From CAIJKW01 sp964443365 (GTDB lineage: Bacteria > Patescibacteriota > Minisyncoccia > Phycocordibacterales > CAIZLB01), in the NCBI GenBank assembly GCA_964443365.1, contig CAYUCM010000034.1:1-7200 (forward strand): a stretch of DNA of 7,200 bases, in the 5' to 3' direction. Shown here one piece after another: positions 1 to 5,312 of this stretch; within the stretch, counting starts at the first letter, position 1; the number at the start of each line of letters is the position of its first letter. Under the pieces are notes generated by a model that had not been told where the DNA came from, did not search any database, and was given only the letters and a program-made list of their open reading frames with translations. The position numbers and the translations under genes are program-made.

Positions 1-3
1 GTG

Positions 4-12
4 TGATAAAAT
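4..12 (+). promoter_or_regulatory. Extended -10 box for the TMEM175-like gene
   Basis: The sequence TG-a-TAAAAT fits the extended -10 pattern TGnTATAAT with one mismatch. It ends 6 bases before the ATG at 19, so transcription would be expected to begin at that A, giving a leaderless mRNA. The -35 position lies outside the window. No Shine-Dalgarno sequence is present in the 18 bases available. Confidence 0.55.
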
Positions 13-18
13 ATTATC

Positions 19-738
19 ATGATTAAAAAATCCACATCTCAAATGAAACAGCAAAGACTTGATGGCCTTGCTGATGGAATTTTTGCTATCGTCATGACCT
101 TTTTGGCTTTTGAAATTAAGACGCCTAACTTGCCGGATTTTGCTGATGCGGGAATTTTACTAACTGCGATTAAAGATTTGTTGCCAATACTTCTAAGTTT
201 TATCATGAGTTTTGCCTTGTTGTTTACTTATTGGCGAGCCCATCACTATATTACCTCCGTGTATTCTAAAACACTTACTGTTTACTTGGCATCTTATAAT
301 GCGCTGTTCTTCCTTTTGATTATTTTGATTCCATTTTCAACTGCTCTGTTGGGACAATTTCCAAATAATGAAACAGCGGTAATATTTTATGGTTTAAATA
401 TTATTCTAATCGGATTTTCTTTGTATTTAATGAGACGACACATTGAAAAGAATCCAGAGGTGGATACAATAAGTATAACTAAGGCGGATAGAAGAAGTGG
501 ATATATAAGAATTCTTTTTCCGGCTTTTACGGCACTACTCGCTATTATCTTTGTTTTTTGGAATCCACTAATCTCAAAAATTTTATTTATTCTAGGTATT
601 TTATTTAATCTAATACCAACTAGCACAAATATCATTCATTATTGGCTTGATAAAATTTTTAACGATGAGGACGATGTAATAAAAAGTAATCACAAAGAAA
701 TTGACGATGAGGGCAGTGAGCTTGAAATGGGGGACTAA
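19..738 (+). CDS. TMEM175-family (DUF1211) potassium channel subunit
   Basis: Predicted integral membrane protein of 239 residues. The N-terminus carries a TMEM175 signature: R13 followed by LAD (17-19) and an AI-containing first helix ending in EIKTP. The family motif is RxxxFSD, so the usual FS is replaced by LA here. A second family-like patch, YWRAHH, is at 71-76. Hydrophobic segments near 19-33, 53-73, 88-111, 119-137, 163-181 and 185-205 give the six spans typical of one bacterial TMEM175 subunit; a highly charged, acidic tail (211-239) follows. Known bacterial members form tetrameric potassium leak channels without the classical selectivity filter; that role is inferred here. The ATG at 19 is preferred over the in-frame ATG for Met9 because a -10 box sits exactly 6 bases before it. 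It is followed by tRNA genes and no partner gene is evident. Confidence 0.82.
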   Translation: MIKKSTSQMKQQRLDGLADGIFAIVMTFLAFEIKTPNLPDFADAGILLTAIKDLLPILLSFIMSFALLFTYWRAHHYITSVYSKTLTVYLASYNALFFLLIILIPFSTALLGQFPNNETAVIFYGLNIILIGFSLYLMRRHIEKNPEVDTISITKADRRSGYIRILFPAFTALLAIIFVFWNPLISKILFILGILFNLIPTSTNIIHYWLDKIFNDEDDVIKSNHKEIDDEGSELEMGD

Positions 739-743
739 TGTTG

Positions 744-776
744 GTATTATCCTAGTATTACCCCAGTATTGTCTTA
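744..776 (+). repeat. Three degenerate 11-bp tandem units
   Basis: Three consecutive 11-base units (744-754, 755-765, 766-776) each begin GTATT and end in A: GTATTATCCTA, GTATTACCCCA and GTATTGTCTTA. They lie just after the channel gene and about 20 bases before the tRNA promoter. The period is close to one helical turn, which could suit a protein-binding array, but the region is short and AT-rich and chance is possible. Confidence 0.35.
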
Positions 777-795
777 ATAGTGCCGTCTTGTATGG

Positions 796-806
796 TGCTA
801 TATAAC
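796..806 (+). promoter_or_regulatory. Extended -10 box for tRNA-Thr(GGT)
   Basis: TG-c-TATATA (796-804), with an overlapping alternative TATAAC (801-806), places the expected transcription start at about 811-813. That is 4-6 bases before the mature tRNA 5' end at 817. I see no good -35 box at normal spacing, so the TG extension may carry the promoter. Confidence 0.5.
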
Positions 807-816
807 GATAATAAAT

Positions 817-892
817 GCCAATGTAGCTCAGTTGGTAGAGCACACCCATGGTAAGGGTGAGGTCGCCGGTTCAATCCCGGCCATTGGCTCCA
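817..892 (+). tRNA. tRNA-Thr, anticodon GGT
   Basis: A full cloverleaf can be drawn by eye. The acceptor stem is GCCAATG (817-823) with CATTGGC (882-888). The D stem is GCTC with GAGC (826-829, 838-841). The anticodon stem is CACCC with GGGTG (843-847, 855-859) around loop ATGGTAA, giving anticodon GGT at 850-852. The variable loop has 5 bases, and the T stem is GCCGG with CCGGC (865-869, 877-881) around TTCAATC. The discriminator is T889 and the CCA end is encoded (890-892). It would read ACC and ACU. A T6 run at 899-904 after the tRNA fold might assist termination. Confidence 0.95.
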
Positions 893-905
893 ATTCTGTT
901 TTTTG

Positions 906-914
906 TGTTATATT
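906..914 (+). promoter_or_regulatory. Extended -10 box for tRNA-Thr(CGT)
   Basis: TG-t-TATATT is an extended -10 element whose expected start point (about 921) is 4 bases before the mature tRNA at 925. The second tRNA therefore appears to have its own promoter in the 32-base gap after the first. Confidence 0.55.
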
Positions 915-924
915 GTAAAGTATC

Positions 925-997
925 GCCAATGTAGCTCAGTTGGTAGAGCGGCACACTCGTAACGTGCAGGCCGGCGGTTCAATCCCGCCCATTGGCT
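925..997 (+). tRNA. tRNA-Thr, anticodon CGT
   Basis: The acceptor stem is GCCAATG (925-931) with CATTGGC (990-996). The D stem is GCTC with GAGC (934-937, 946-949). The anticodon stem is 951-955 with 963-967 around loop CTCGTAA, giving anticodon CGT at 958-960. The T stem is GGCGG with CCGCC (973-977, 985-989). The pair closing the anticodon loop is an A-C mismatch (955 and 963, tRNA positions 31 and 39). CCA is not encoded: TCAC follows the acceptor stem, unlike the neighbouring tRNA-Thr, so the end would be added enzymatically. Acceptor stem, D arm and T loop match the first copy, consistent with an old tandem duplication. It would read ACG. Confidence 0.93.
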
Positions 998-1036
998 CAC
1001 TATTAAATAAGTCAATTTCAAAAACTTGCATTTTTA

Positions 1037-1045
1037 TGCTATATT
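1037..1045 (+). promoter_or_regulatory. Extended -10 box upstream of prfB
   Basis: TG-c-TATATT predicts a start near 1052, leaving a leader of about 26 bases before the prfB ATG. That leader has no Shine-Dalgarno sequence. A poorer -10-like hexamer, CAGAAT (1066-1071), ends exactly 6 bases before the ATG and would give a leaderless message, so the two cannot be separated by inspection. Confidence 0.45.
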
Positions 1046-1077
1046 CAACTTAAGAACGCCAAGTTCAGAATACTAAG

Positions 1078-1980
1078 ATGACTAATTTAACTATACAAGA
1101 AAAAGAAGCGAGGATAATAGAAATTGAAAACGCAATGGCGGATGCTAATTTTTGGCAGGATTCTTTGCATGCGCAGGAACTCGTTAAAGAATTGCAATCT
1201 CTTAAATCTGAAATTAAAAACGGTGCCGCAGGTGGCCCTTATGATTCATTGGGTGCGGTGATTACAATATTCTCTGGTGCGGGAGGTGATGATTCTGAAG
1301 ATTTTTCTAGAATTCTTTTTGAAATGTATTATAAATATATATCAAAAAGGGGGTGGGGTATTTCAATTATTCATGAGCATAAAAATGATCATGGTGGTTA
1401 TAGAAATTTGTCTTTTGATGTCGACGGTAAAAATGCATATGGAATACTCAAGCATGAATCAGGGGTGCATAGATTAGTTAGACTTTCTCCATTTAATTCA
1501 AAGCAATTGAGGCATACCAGTTTTTCAATGGTTGAAGTTGTTCCAAAATTTGATAAACCTGTAGATATAGAAATCTCTGAAGATGAATTAGAAATCACTT
1601 ATGCAAAATCAGGTGGTCCAGGAGGGCAGAATGTAAACAAAAGAGAGACCGCTGTCAGAATCGTACATAAACCTACAAAAATGGCGGTTCATGTGACATC
1701 TGAACGTTCTCAGGCGCAAAATAAGGAAAAGGGCATTGCCATGCTTAAGGCAAAGATTTATGCACATCAAGAAGAAGAGCGTCTAGCTAAAGAGAAAGGG
1801 CTTTATATAAGTAAAACTACAGATGCGGAATGGGGAAATCAAATTCGTTCTTACGTTTTTCATCCCTATAAAATGGTAAAAGACCATAGAACAGACCATG
1901 AGACAAGCCAGGTGGAAAAAGTGCTTGATGGGGAATTGGAAGATTTTATAAAAGCAGAAAAGGAGTTTTTTGCGAAATAA
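1078..1980 (+). CDS. prfB: Peptide chain release factor 2, with shortened domain 1
   Basis: Class I release factor that ends translation at UAA and UGA by triggering peptidyl-tRNA hydrolysis on the ribosome. The RF2 stop-codon reading motif SPF is at 137-139 and the catalytic GGQ at 182-184 (SGGPGGQNVNK). The segment YGILKHESGVHRLVRLSPF and the region around HTSF are also family-typical. At 300 residues it is about 65 shorter than E. coli RF2 (365). Residues 1-47 align by eye with an early part of domain 1 (IEIENAMADANFWQD), then the sequence jumps to the domain 2 entry (YDSLGAVITIFSGAGG, 55-70), so roughly 60 residues of the helical domain 1 are absent. The programmed frameshift segment found in many prfB genes is also absent: there is an in-frame TAA at 1051-1053, just before the predicted transcript start, and no CUUUGA-type site. 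It is not PrfH, which lacks this whole architecture. ftsE and ftsX lie downstream, as in many bacteria, but two genes intervene. Confidence 0.95.
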   Translation: MTNLTIQEKEARIIEIENAMADANFWQDSLHAQELVKELQSLKSEIKNGAAGGPYDSLGAVITIFSGAGGDDSEDFSRILFEMYYKYISKRGWGISIIHEHKNDHGGYRNLSFDVDGKNAYGILKHESGVHRLVRLSPFNSKQLRHTSFSMVEVVPKFDKPVDIEISEDELEITYAKSGGPGGQNVNKRETAVRIVHKPTKMAVHVTSERSQAQNKEKGIAMLKAKIYAHQEEERLAKEKGLYISKTTDAEWGNQIRSYVFHPYKMVKDHRTDHETSQVEKVLDGELEDFIKAEKEFFAK

Positions 1981-1999
1981 TTAATTTTTATGATACAAT
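1970..1999 (+). promoter_or_regulatory. Promoter for the 79-residue membrane protein
   Basis: A -35-like TTGCGA (1970-1975) inside the end of prfB is followed after 18 bases by TACAAT (1994-1999), preceded by TG at 1991-1992 as an extended -10. The hexamer ends 6 bases before the ATG at 2006, so +1 would be the A of the start codon. No ribosome binding site is present. Confidence 0.6.
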
Positions 2000-2005
2000 T
2001 GAGCT

Positions 2006-2245
2006 ATGTCTATAGAGTTTGACGAACAAAATAATTCTAGATTTTCTGTTCAGCCAGCTTTCCGTGATTTTCCTGTTGAAAAAAGACCTCTTTCTTTTTC
2101 GTCTTTTTTGGTTAAGCATCATATTATAAAAAATGAGAGAACGGCAAAGATCATATTGTTAATTATTGCCTTGCTAGTTCTAATTCTAAGTATATGGGGT
2201 ATTGTGAATAGTTTTAATGGTCCAGTTTTCATAGATAGGGTATAA
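2006..2245 (+). CDS. Small single-span membrane protein of unknown function
   Basis: I do not recognise this 79-residue protein. It has a polar N-terminal part (1-47) with no signal peptide, a basic patch before the membrane (KNERTAK, 42-48), one strongly hydrophobic helix at about 49-66, and a short tail ending FIDRV. The positive-inside rule suggests a cytoplasmic N-terminus and an outside tail of about 12 residues. The extended -10 box exactly 6 bases before the ATG supports both expression and this start. Its stop codon (2243-2245) lies inside the TATAAT box of the next gene, so the two genes are tightly packed. The position next to a pilin-like gene hints at a pilus accessory or membrane anchor, but only by proximity. 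Confidence 0.7.
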   Translation: MSIEFDEQNNSRFSVQPAFRDFPVEKRPLSFSSFLVKHHIIKNERTAKIILLIIALLVLILSIWGIVNSFNGPVFIDRV

Positions 2246-2246
2246 T
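2241..2246 (+). promoter_or_regulatory. -10 box (TATAAT) for the pilin-like gene
   Basis: A perfect TATAAT overlaps the stop codon of the preceding gene. Its expected start point is about 2253, one base before the ATG at 2254. A message from this promoter could not use the earlier in-frame ATG at 2248, which is only 2 bases past the hexamer. The -35 region is poor. Confidence 0.55.
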
Positions 2247-2253
2247 TATGATA

Positions 2254-3393
2254 ATGAAGAGAAATAAAATAATTGCCAAATTAGATTTTGGTTTTACATT
2301 AATTGAGCTTTTGGTTGTAATAGCCATCATCTCTTTAATATCTGCCATTGTTTTAAATAATGTGGCTGATTCAAGAATGAAAGCTGCTGATACCAAGACG
2401 GCAGAAGATTTAAGAAATGTAAGAATTGCAGCGGAGCTTTATTATTTGGATAATAAAAAATATCCAGATGATTGTACTTCATGTTTAGGACTTACTGATA
2501 ATAGTGAATCTTCAGTTTTGGCACAAAATTCCTACGGAAGAATTAGTAAGCTATCATTCTTTACAAAGACAGCGCAAGCGGCAGTTACTCATACTCAAAC
2601 TAAACTTTGTGCCAACTTTGATAATATCGCACAGCAACTCGTTCAGAAAAAATATTTATCAAGCGTTCCTGTTCATCCATATGACAATGATGCGGCGGGT
2701 GTTTGTTATAAGGCAAAATCTACACAGAAAGCATTCACTTCTTACGCCGTGCTTACAAGTAGGATAGCAACAGCTGGTGGCGGTTCTGTTAGCAAGAGAC
2801 AGGGATTTATTGTTGGAGATGCGTCTCTTCCTGCATTAAAGGAATTAGGAGATTCAATTGAAGATATTGTATCTGCTGATGGTAATCAAGAGAGACCGTA
2901 TCCAGCTGATGAAACTGGAATAGATAATAATTTTGATGATCTGTCAGAAATTGTTGATGCTGTTGAGGGTGTTACAAATGGCAAAAAAGGAACTGGTGGA
3001 CTAATGAATGGAATATTTTCAGATTTAACGGGCGGAAATAATTCTAGTGGTGGTGGAAGCAATGCCGGTGTTTCATACCCAAGTTATAGCAATTACACTT
3101 GGTGGAGTGCAACATGTGGTAATTCAGCTTGGCAAGCACCTTCTTACAATGAATGTGCTAGTTGGTTTAGTTATTATTTAAGTACACAAAGTAATGATTC
3201 TGGAAGTGGAACTGGTGATTCTGGAAACGTAAGCAGTGGTAGTGGTGGCGATTATTACGGTGGTAGCTCAAGCGGTAGTTATTCCAGTTATATCGTACCA
3301 AATCCAGTTTTGAGTAAGCCAGACACAAAAAGAAGTAATTTGTCACTTGTTGTAGAGGCTATTTCTGACCTATTTAATCGCTTTGTAAAATAG
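2254..3393 (+). CDS. Type IV pilin / GspG-like pseudopilin with long Gly/Ser/Tyr-rich tail
   Basis: Predicted type IV filament subunit of 379 residues. A short basic leader (MKRNKIIAKLDFG) is followed by FTLIELLVVIAIISLISAIV. Prepilin peptidase would cut after G13, leaving F14 as residue 1 and E18 as the conserved Glu5. GspG-like features follow: LRNVRIAAELYYLDNKKYPDD (about 54-73). The protein is more than twice the usual pseudopilin length of about 140. It has CxxC at 74-77 and cysteines at 119, 151, 288 and 301, six in all, so disulfides are possible outside the cell. Residues from about 259 form a low-complexity tail rich in Gly, Ser, Tyr and Asn, interrupted by a Trp/Cys-containing patch at about 282-309, and the C-terminus (360-379) could form an amphipathic helix. 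The start at 2254 is chosen from the promoter; the ATG at 2248 would add two residues. Attachment, motility or DNA uptake are possible roles by analogy with other patescibacterial pili. Confidence 0.85.
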   Translation: MKRNKIIAKLDFGFTLIELLVVIAIISLISAIVLNNVADSRMKAADTKTAEDLRNVRIAAELYYLDNKKYPDDCTSCLGLTDNSESSVLAQNSYGRISKLSFFTKTAQAAVTHTQTKLCANFDNIAQQLVQKKYLSSVPVHPYDNDAAGVCYKAKSTQKAFTSYAVLTSRIATAGGGSVSKRQGFIVGDASLPALKELGDSIEDIVSADGNQERPYPADETGIDNNFDDLSEIVDAVEGVTNGKKGTGGLMNGIFSDLTGGNNSSGGGSNAGVSYPSYSNYTWWSATCGNSAWQAPSYNECASWFSYYLSTQSNDSGSGTGDSGNVSSGSGGDYYGGSSSGSYSSYIVPNPVLSKPDTKRSNLSLVVEAISDLFNRFVK

Positions 3394-3410
3394 AGAGAAG
3401 GGGTTATAAT
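3383..3410 (+). promoter_or_regulatory. Promoter for ftsE
   Basis: TTGTAA (3383-3388), 16 bases, then a perfect TATAAT (3405-3410). The expected start (about 3417) leaves only 2 bases before the ATG at 3419, so the message would be essentially leaderless. A purine stretch at 3392-3404 resembles a ribosome binding site but is too far from the ATG and would lie outside the transcript. Confidence 0.65.
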
Positions 3411-3418
3411 AAATACAT

Positions 3419-4099
3419 ATGTTATTCCTTGATAAAGTTTCAAAAAAATACGCTGATCAAACAGCCGCATTAGACGGTGTGTCATTATTAATTAAGCCAA
3501 AAGAATTTGTTACTATCGTAGGTCACTCTGGAGCAGGTAAAACTACTCTTTTAAAAATGATATTAGCAGAAGAGAAGCCAACTGGCGGTACTGTAACTTT
3601 TGAAAATATTGATATTCATTCTTTAAAAAGAGCAGATATTAACGAATATCGCCGTCGCATAGGTACAGTCTTTCAAGATTTTAGACTTTTGCCTGATAAA
3701 ACAGCTTATGAAAATGTAGCCTTTGCTATGGAAGCAGCAGGAAGAACTGATGAAGAAATTCATGCGGATGTTCCTCATGTTCTTGAACTGGTAGACTTGG
3801 GAGCAAAGATGCATAATTTTCCCCATCAGCTTTCTGGAGGAGAAAAACAAAGAGTTGCAATCGCACGTGCAATTGTTAATCAACCAGATGTTATTATTGC
3901 AGATGAGCCAACAGGAAATCTGGATCCAAAAACCACTTATGAAATCGTACAAATTCTAAAAAAAGTTAATGATTTGGGAACAACTATTGTTCTAACAACT
4001 CATAATACTGGTATTGTGGAGCACATTGGCAAGAGAGTTATTTCAATGAAGGATGGAACGGTTGTTTTGGATAGTCCGGAGGGAAAATTTGTTGTATAG
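3419..4099 (+). CDS. ftsE: Cell division ATP-binding protein FtsE
   Basis: ABC-type ATPase of 226 residues, the usual FtsE length, working in the cytoplasm bound to FtsX. All ABC motifs are intact: Walker A GHSGAGKT (35-42), Q-loop Q86 in TVFQDFRLL, signature LSGGE (138-142), Walker B VIIADE (158-163) and H-loop H195. The stretch FQDFRLLPDKTAYENVAFAMEAAG is characteristic of FtsE rather than of LolD/MacB exporters, and ftsX follows directly. In other bacteria FtsEX links the divisome (FtsZ/FtsA) to activation of peptidoglycan hydrolases such as EnvC or PcsB-like proteins; no such hydrolase is in this window. It has its own promoter and is probably cotranscribed with ftsX across the 52-base gap. 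Confidence 0.96.
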   Translation: MLFLDKVSKKYADQTAALDGVSLLIKPKEFVTIVGHSGAGKTTLLKMILAEEKPTGGTVTFENIDIHSLKRADINEYRRRIGTVFQDFRLLPDKTAYENVAFAMEAAGRTDEEIHADVPHVLELVDLGAKMHNFPHQLSGGEKQRVAIARAIVNQPDVIIADEPTGNLDPKTTYEIVQILKKVNDLGTTIVLTTHNTGIVEHIGKRVISMKDGTVVLDSPEGKFVV

Positions 4100-4118
4100 G
4101 TCCTGGCATTAACCTATA
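4095..4118 (+). other. Small hairpin between ftsE and ftsX
   Basis: TATAGGT (4095-4101) and ACCTATA (4112-4118) are perfect inverted repeats with a 10-base loop, and the left arm overlaps the ftsE stop codon. The stem is weak (7 pairs) and no T-run follows directly, so it is not a convincing terminator. It might tune ftsX expression or protect the ftsE end. Confidence 0.35.
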
Positions 4119-4151
4119 TCATAATTTTATAAATAATTAATACAAAAAGTC

Positions 4152-5081
4152 ATGTTTTGGACAAAAATAAAAAGAACATTAAGATCAGGTTTTATAAGCT
4201 TTTGGAGAAATGGCTCAGTTTCTCTTGCTTCAGTTTTAGTGATGATTGTGACCTTAATGGTAATTTCATCAATTATCTTTATTGGTGCAATGCTTTCATC
4301 GACACTTAAAACAATTGAAAGTAAGGTTGATATTAATGTTTATCTTACACAATCTGCATCAGAAGATGATGTGTCTTCTTTGCAAAAGTCCATTAAGAAT
4401 TTGCCAGAGGTGAAGGAAGTTGGATTTACTTCAAGAGAAGAAGCTCTTACTCAATTTAGAGAAAGACATCAAGATGATGAATTAACATTACAAGCACTTG
4501 ATGAAATTGGTGCCAACCCATTTGGTGCAAGCTTTAATATTAGAGCAAAAGATCCTGCACAATATGAGACTATTGTTAAATATTTGGAAAGTCAAAAGAA
4601 TGGAGTTAGCGGAAACGGTGCAGGTATAATTGAAAGAGTAAATTACACAAATAATAAACAGGCGATTGACGCATTGAGTAGAATTATGTCTTCGTCAAAG
4701 AAGCTTGGATCTCTTGTTGTTGTGTTCTTTGCGCTTATTTCAATTCTAATTACATTTAATACAATAAGACTTGCTATCTATATTTTTAGAGAGGAGATTG
4801 CTGTTATGAGACTTGTTGGAGCGAGTGAAATGTACATCAGGGGGCCTTTTGTGACGGTTGGAATGATGTATGGAGTTTTCTCGGGATTAATTACTTTGGT
4901 TCTTTTGTATCCAATAACTTATTATATTGGTGCATTGACCTATAATCTTGGGACTGGATTAAATATTTTTAGCTACTATGTTTCAAATTTTGGACAAATG
5001 TTTCTTTTGATTATTGGGGTGGGGTTAGTGCTAGGAGCCTTTTCAAGTTACTTGGCGGTGAAGAAGTATTTGAAGGTGTAA
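4152..5081 (+). CDS. ftsX: Cell division protein FtsX, ABC-type membrane subunit
   Basis: Membrane partner of FtsE, 309 residues. Layout matches FtsX: a short cytoplasmic N-terminus (WTKIKRTLRSGFISFWRNG), TM1 at about 26-49, an extracellular domain of about 135 residues (50-185), TM2 at about 186-208, TM3 at about 233-256 and TM4 at about 281-303, ending in a basic tail. The extracellular part has the FtsX signature DINVYLTQSASEDDV (60-74) followed by LPEVKEVGFTSREEAL. A further family marker is FREEIAVMRLVGAS (212-225) after TM2. The extracellular domain is expected to bind and switch on a cell-wall hydrolase. No Shine-Dalgarno site precedes the ATG. A weak TACAAA (4141-4146) lies 5 bases upstream, so a leaderless start is possible but cotranscription with ftsE is more likely. 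Confidence 0.95.
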   Translation: MFWTKIKRTLRSGFISFWRNGSVSLASVLVMIVTLMVISSIIFIGAMLSSTLKTIESKVDINVYLTQSASEDDVSSLQKSIKNLPEVKEVGFTSREEALTQFRERHQDDELTLQALDEIGANPFGASFNIRAKDPAQYETIVKYLESQKNGVSGNGAGIIERVNYTNNKQAIDALSRIMSSSKKLGSLVVVFFALISILITFNTIRLAIYIFREEIAVMRLVGASEMYIRGPFVTVGMMYGVFSGLITLVLLYPITYYIGALTYNLGTGLNIFSYYVSNFGQMFLLIIGVGLVLGAFSSYLAVKKYLKV

Positions 5082-5144
5082 TGTTAATTTGTGCGGACGA
5101 AAGTATGGGTGTCTCAGGTTTTTGGCTGGGGTTAAAACATACGA

Positions 5145-5175
5145 TTTCTAATTGCAACCCACTTGCAATTAGAAA
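5145..5175 (+). repeat. Perfect 13-bp inverted repeat with 5-base loop
   Basis: TTTCTAATTGCAA (5145-5157) and TTGCAATTAGAAA (5163-5175) are exact reverse complements around CCCAC. The stem is AT-rich and not followed by an immediate T-run, so it is not a textbook terminator. It could be an RNA hairpin in the ftsX 3' region or a binding site for a dimeric regulator. Confidence 0.8.
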
Positions 5176-5185
5176 ATAGATATTT

Positions 5186-5211
5186 TGAGGGTGGCGAACC
5201 CTTATATAAGG
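5186..5211 (+). repeat. Two overlapping, mutually exclusive palindromes
   Basis: A hairpin TGAGGGT / ACCCTTA (5186-5192 with 5198-5204, one G-U pair, loop GGCGA) shares bases 5200-5204 with an exact 12-bp palindrome CCTTATATAAGG (5200-5211). Only one of the two could form in RNA at a time. The palindrome could also act as a DNA binding site. Confidence 0.5.
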
Positions 5212-5240
5212 ACGCAGTAGGAAAATCTGTTAAAATTGCA

Positions 5241-5288
5241 AAAAACACGACATTATTTAAACTGTAATTCAAATAATGTTGCGTTTTT
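5241..5288 (+). terminator. Long A-/T-flanked hairpin, probable bidirectional terminator
   Basis: Arms 5241-5258 and 5271-5288 pair over 18 positions: 16 Watson-Crick pairs, one G-U (5249/5280) and one mismatch (5247/5282), around a 12-base loop. The left arm starts with A5 and the right arm ends with T5, as in terminators that work in both directions. It would end transcription coming from ftsEX. Its right arm also covers the -35-like TTGCGT of the next gene, so folding or binding there could affect that promoter. Confidence 0.6.
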
Positions 5289-5306
5289 GTGAATTAGGAG
5301 TATAAT
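5279..5306 (+). promoter_or_regulatory. Promoter for the AAA/DUF4143 ATPase gene
   Basis: TTGCGT (5279-5284), 16 bases, then a perfect TATAAT (5301-5306) ending 6 bases before the ATG at 5313, so +1 would be the start codon itself. AGGAG at 5296-5300 looks like a ribosome binding site but lies upstream of the predicted transcript and 12 bases from the ATG. Confidence 0.65.
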
Positions 5307-5312
5307 ATCCCT

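Larger units (their letters stand above)
5082..5312. other. Intergenic region with clustered inverted repeats
   Basis: No plausible gene was found in these 231 bases. They hold a perfect 13-bp hairpin (5145-5175), two overlapping smaller palindromes (5186-5211), a terminator-like long hairpin (5241-5288) and the promoter of the next gene. Stretches at about 5091-5130 and 5187-5220 are near 50% G+C, above the surrounding AT-rich DNA. That contrast is often seen for structured RNA in AT-rich genomes. The octamer AATTGCAA occurs at 5150 and 5234 and in reverse at 5163-5170. A small RNA or the 3' untranslated end of ftsEX are both possible; I match it to no known RNA family. Confidence 0.5.

Noticed and set aside
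610..849. Open frame on the - strand covering the channel gene end and part of a tRNA
   Set aside because: It runs through the tRNA-Thr gene and over the end of a well-supported channel gene; no protein features.
1051..1110. RF2 programmed +1 frameshift site
   Set aside because: No CUUUGA-type slippery site or upstream partial frame; the reading frame is intact from the ATG at 1078.
3392..3404. Purine-rich stretch as a Shine-Dalgarno site for ftsE
   Set aside because: It is 15 or more bases from the ATG and upstream of the predicted transcription start at about 3417.
5296..5300. AGGAG as a Shine-Dalgarno site for the ATPase gene
   Set aside because: Spacing of 12 bases is long, and it sits directly before the -10 box, so it would not be in the mRNA.
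5082..5300. Integron attC site, tmRNA, SRP RNA or known riboswitch in the hairpin region
   Set aside because: I could not find the defining conserved boxes of any of these; only generic inverted repeats are visible.
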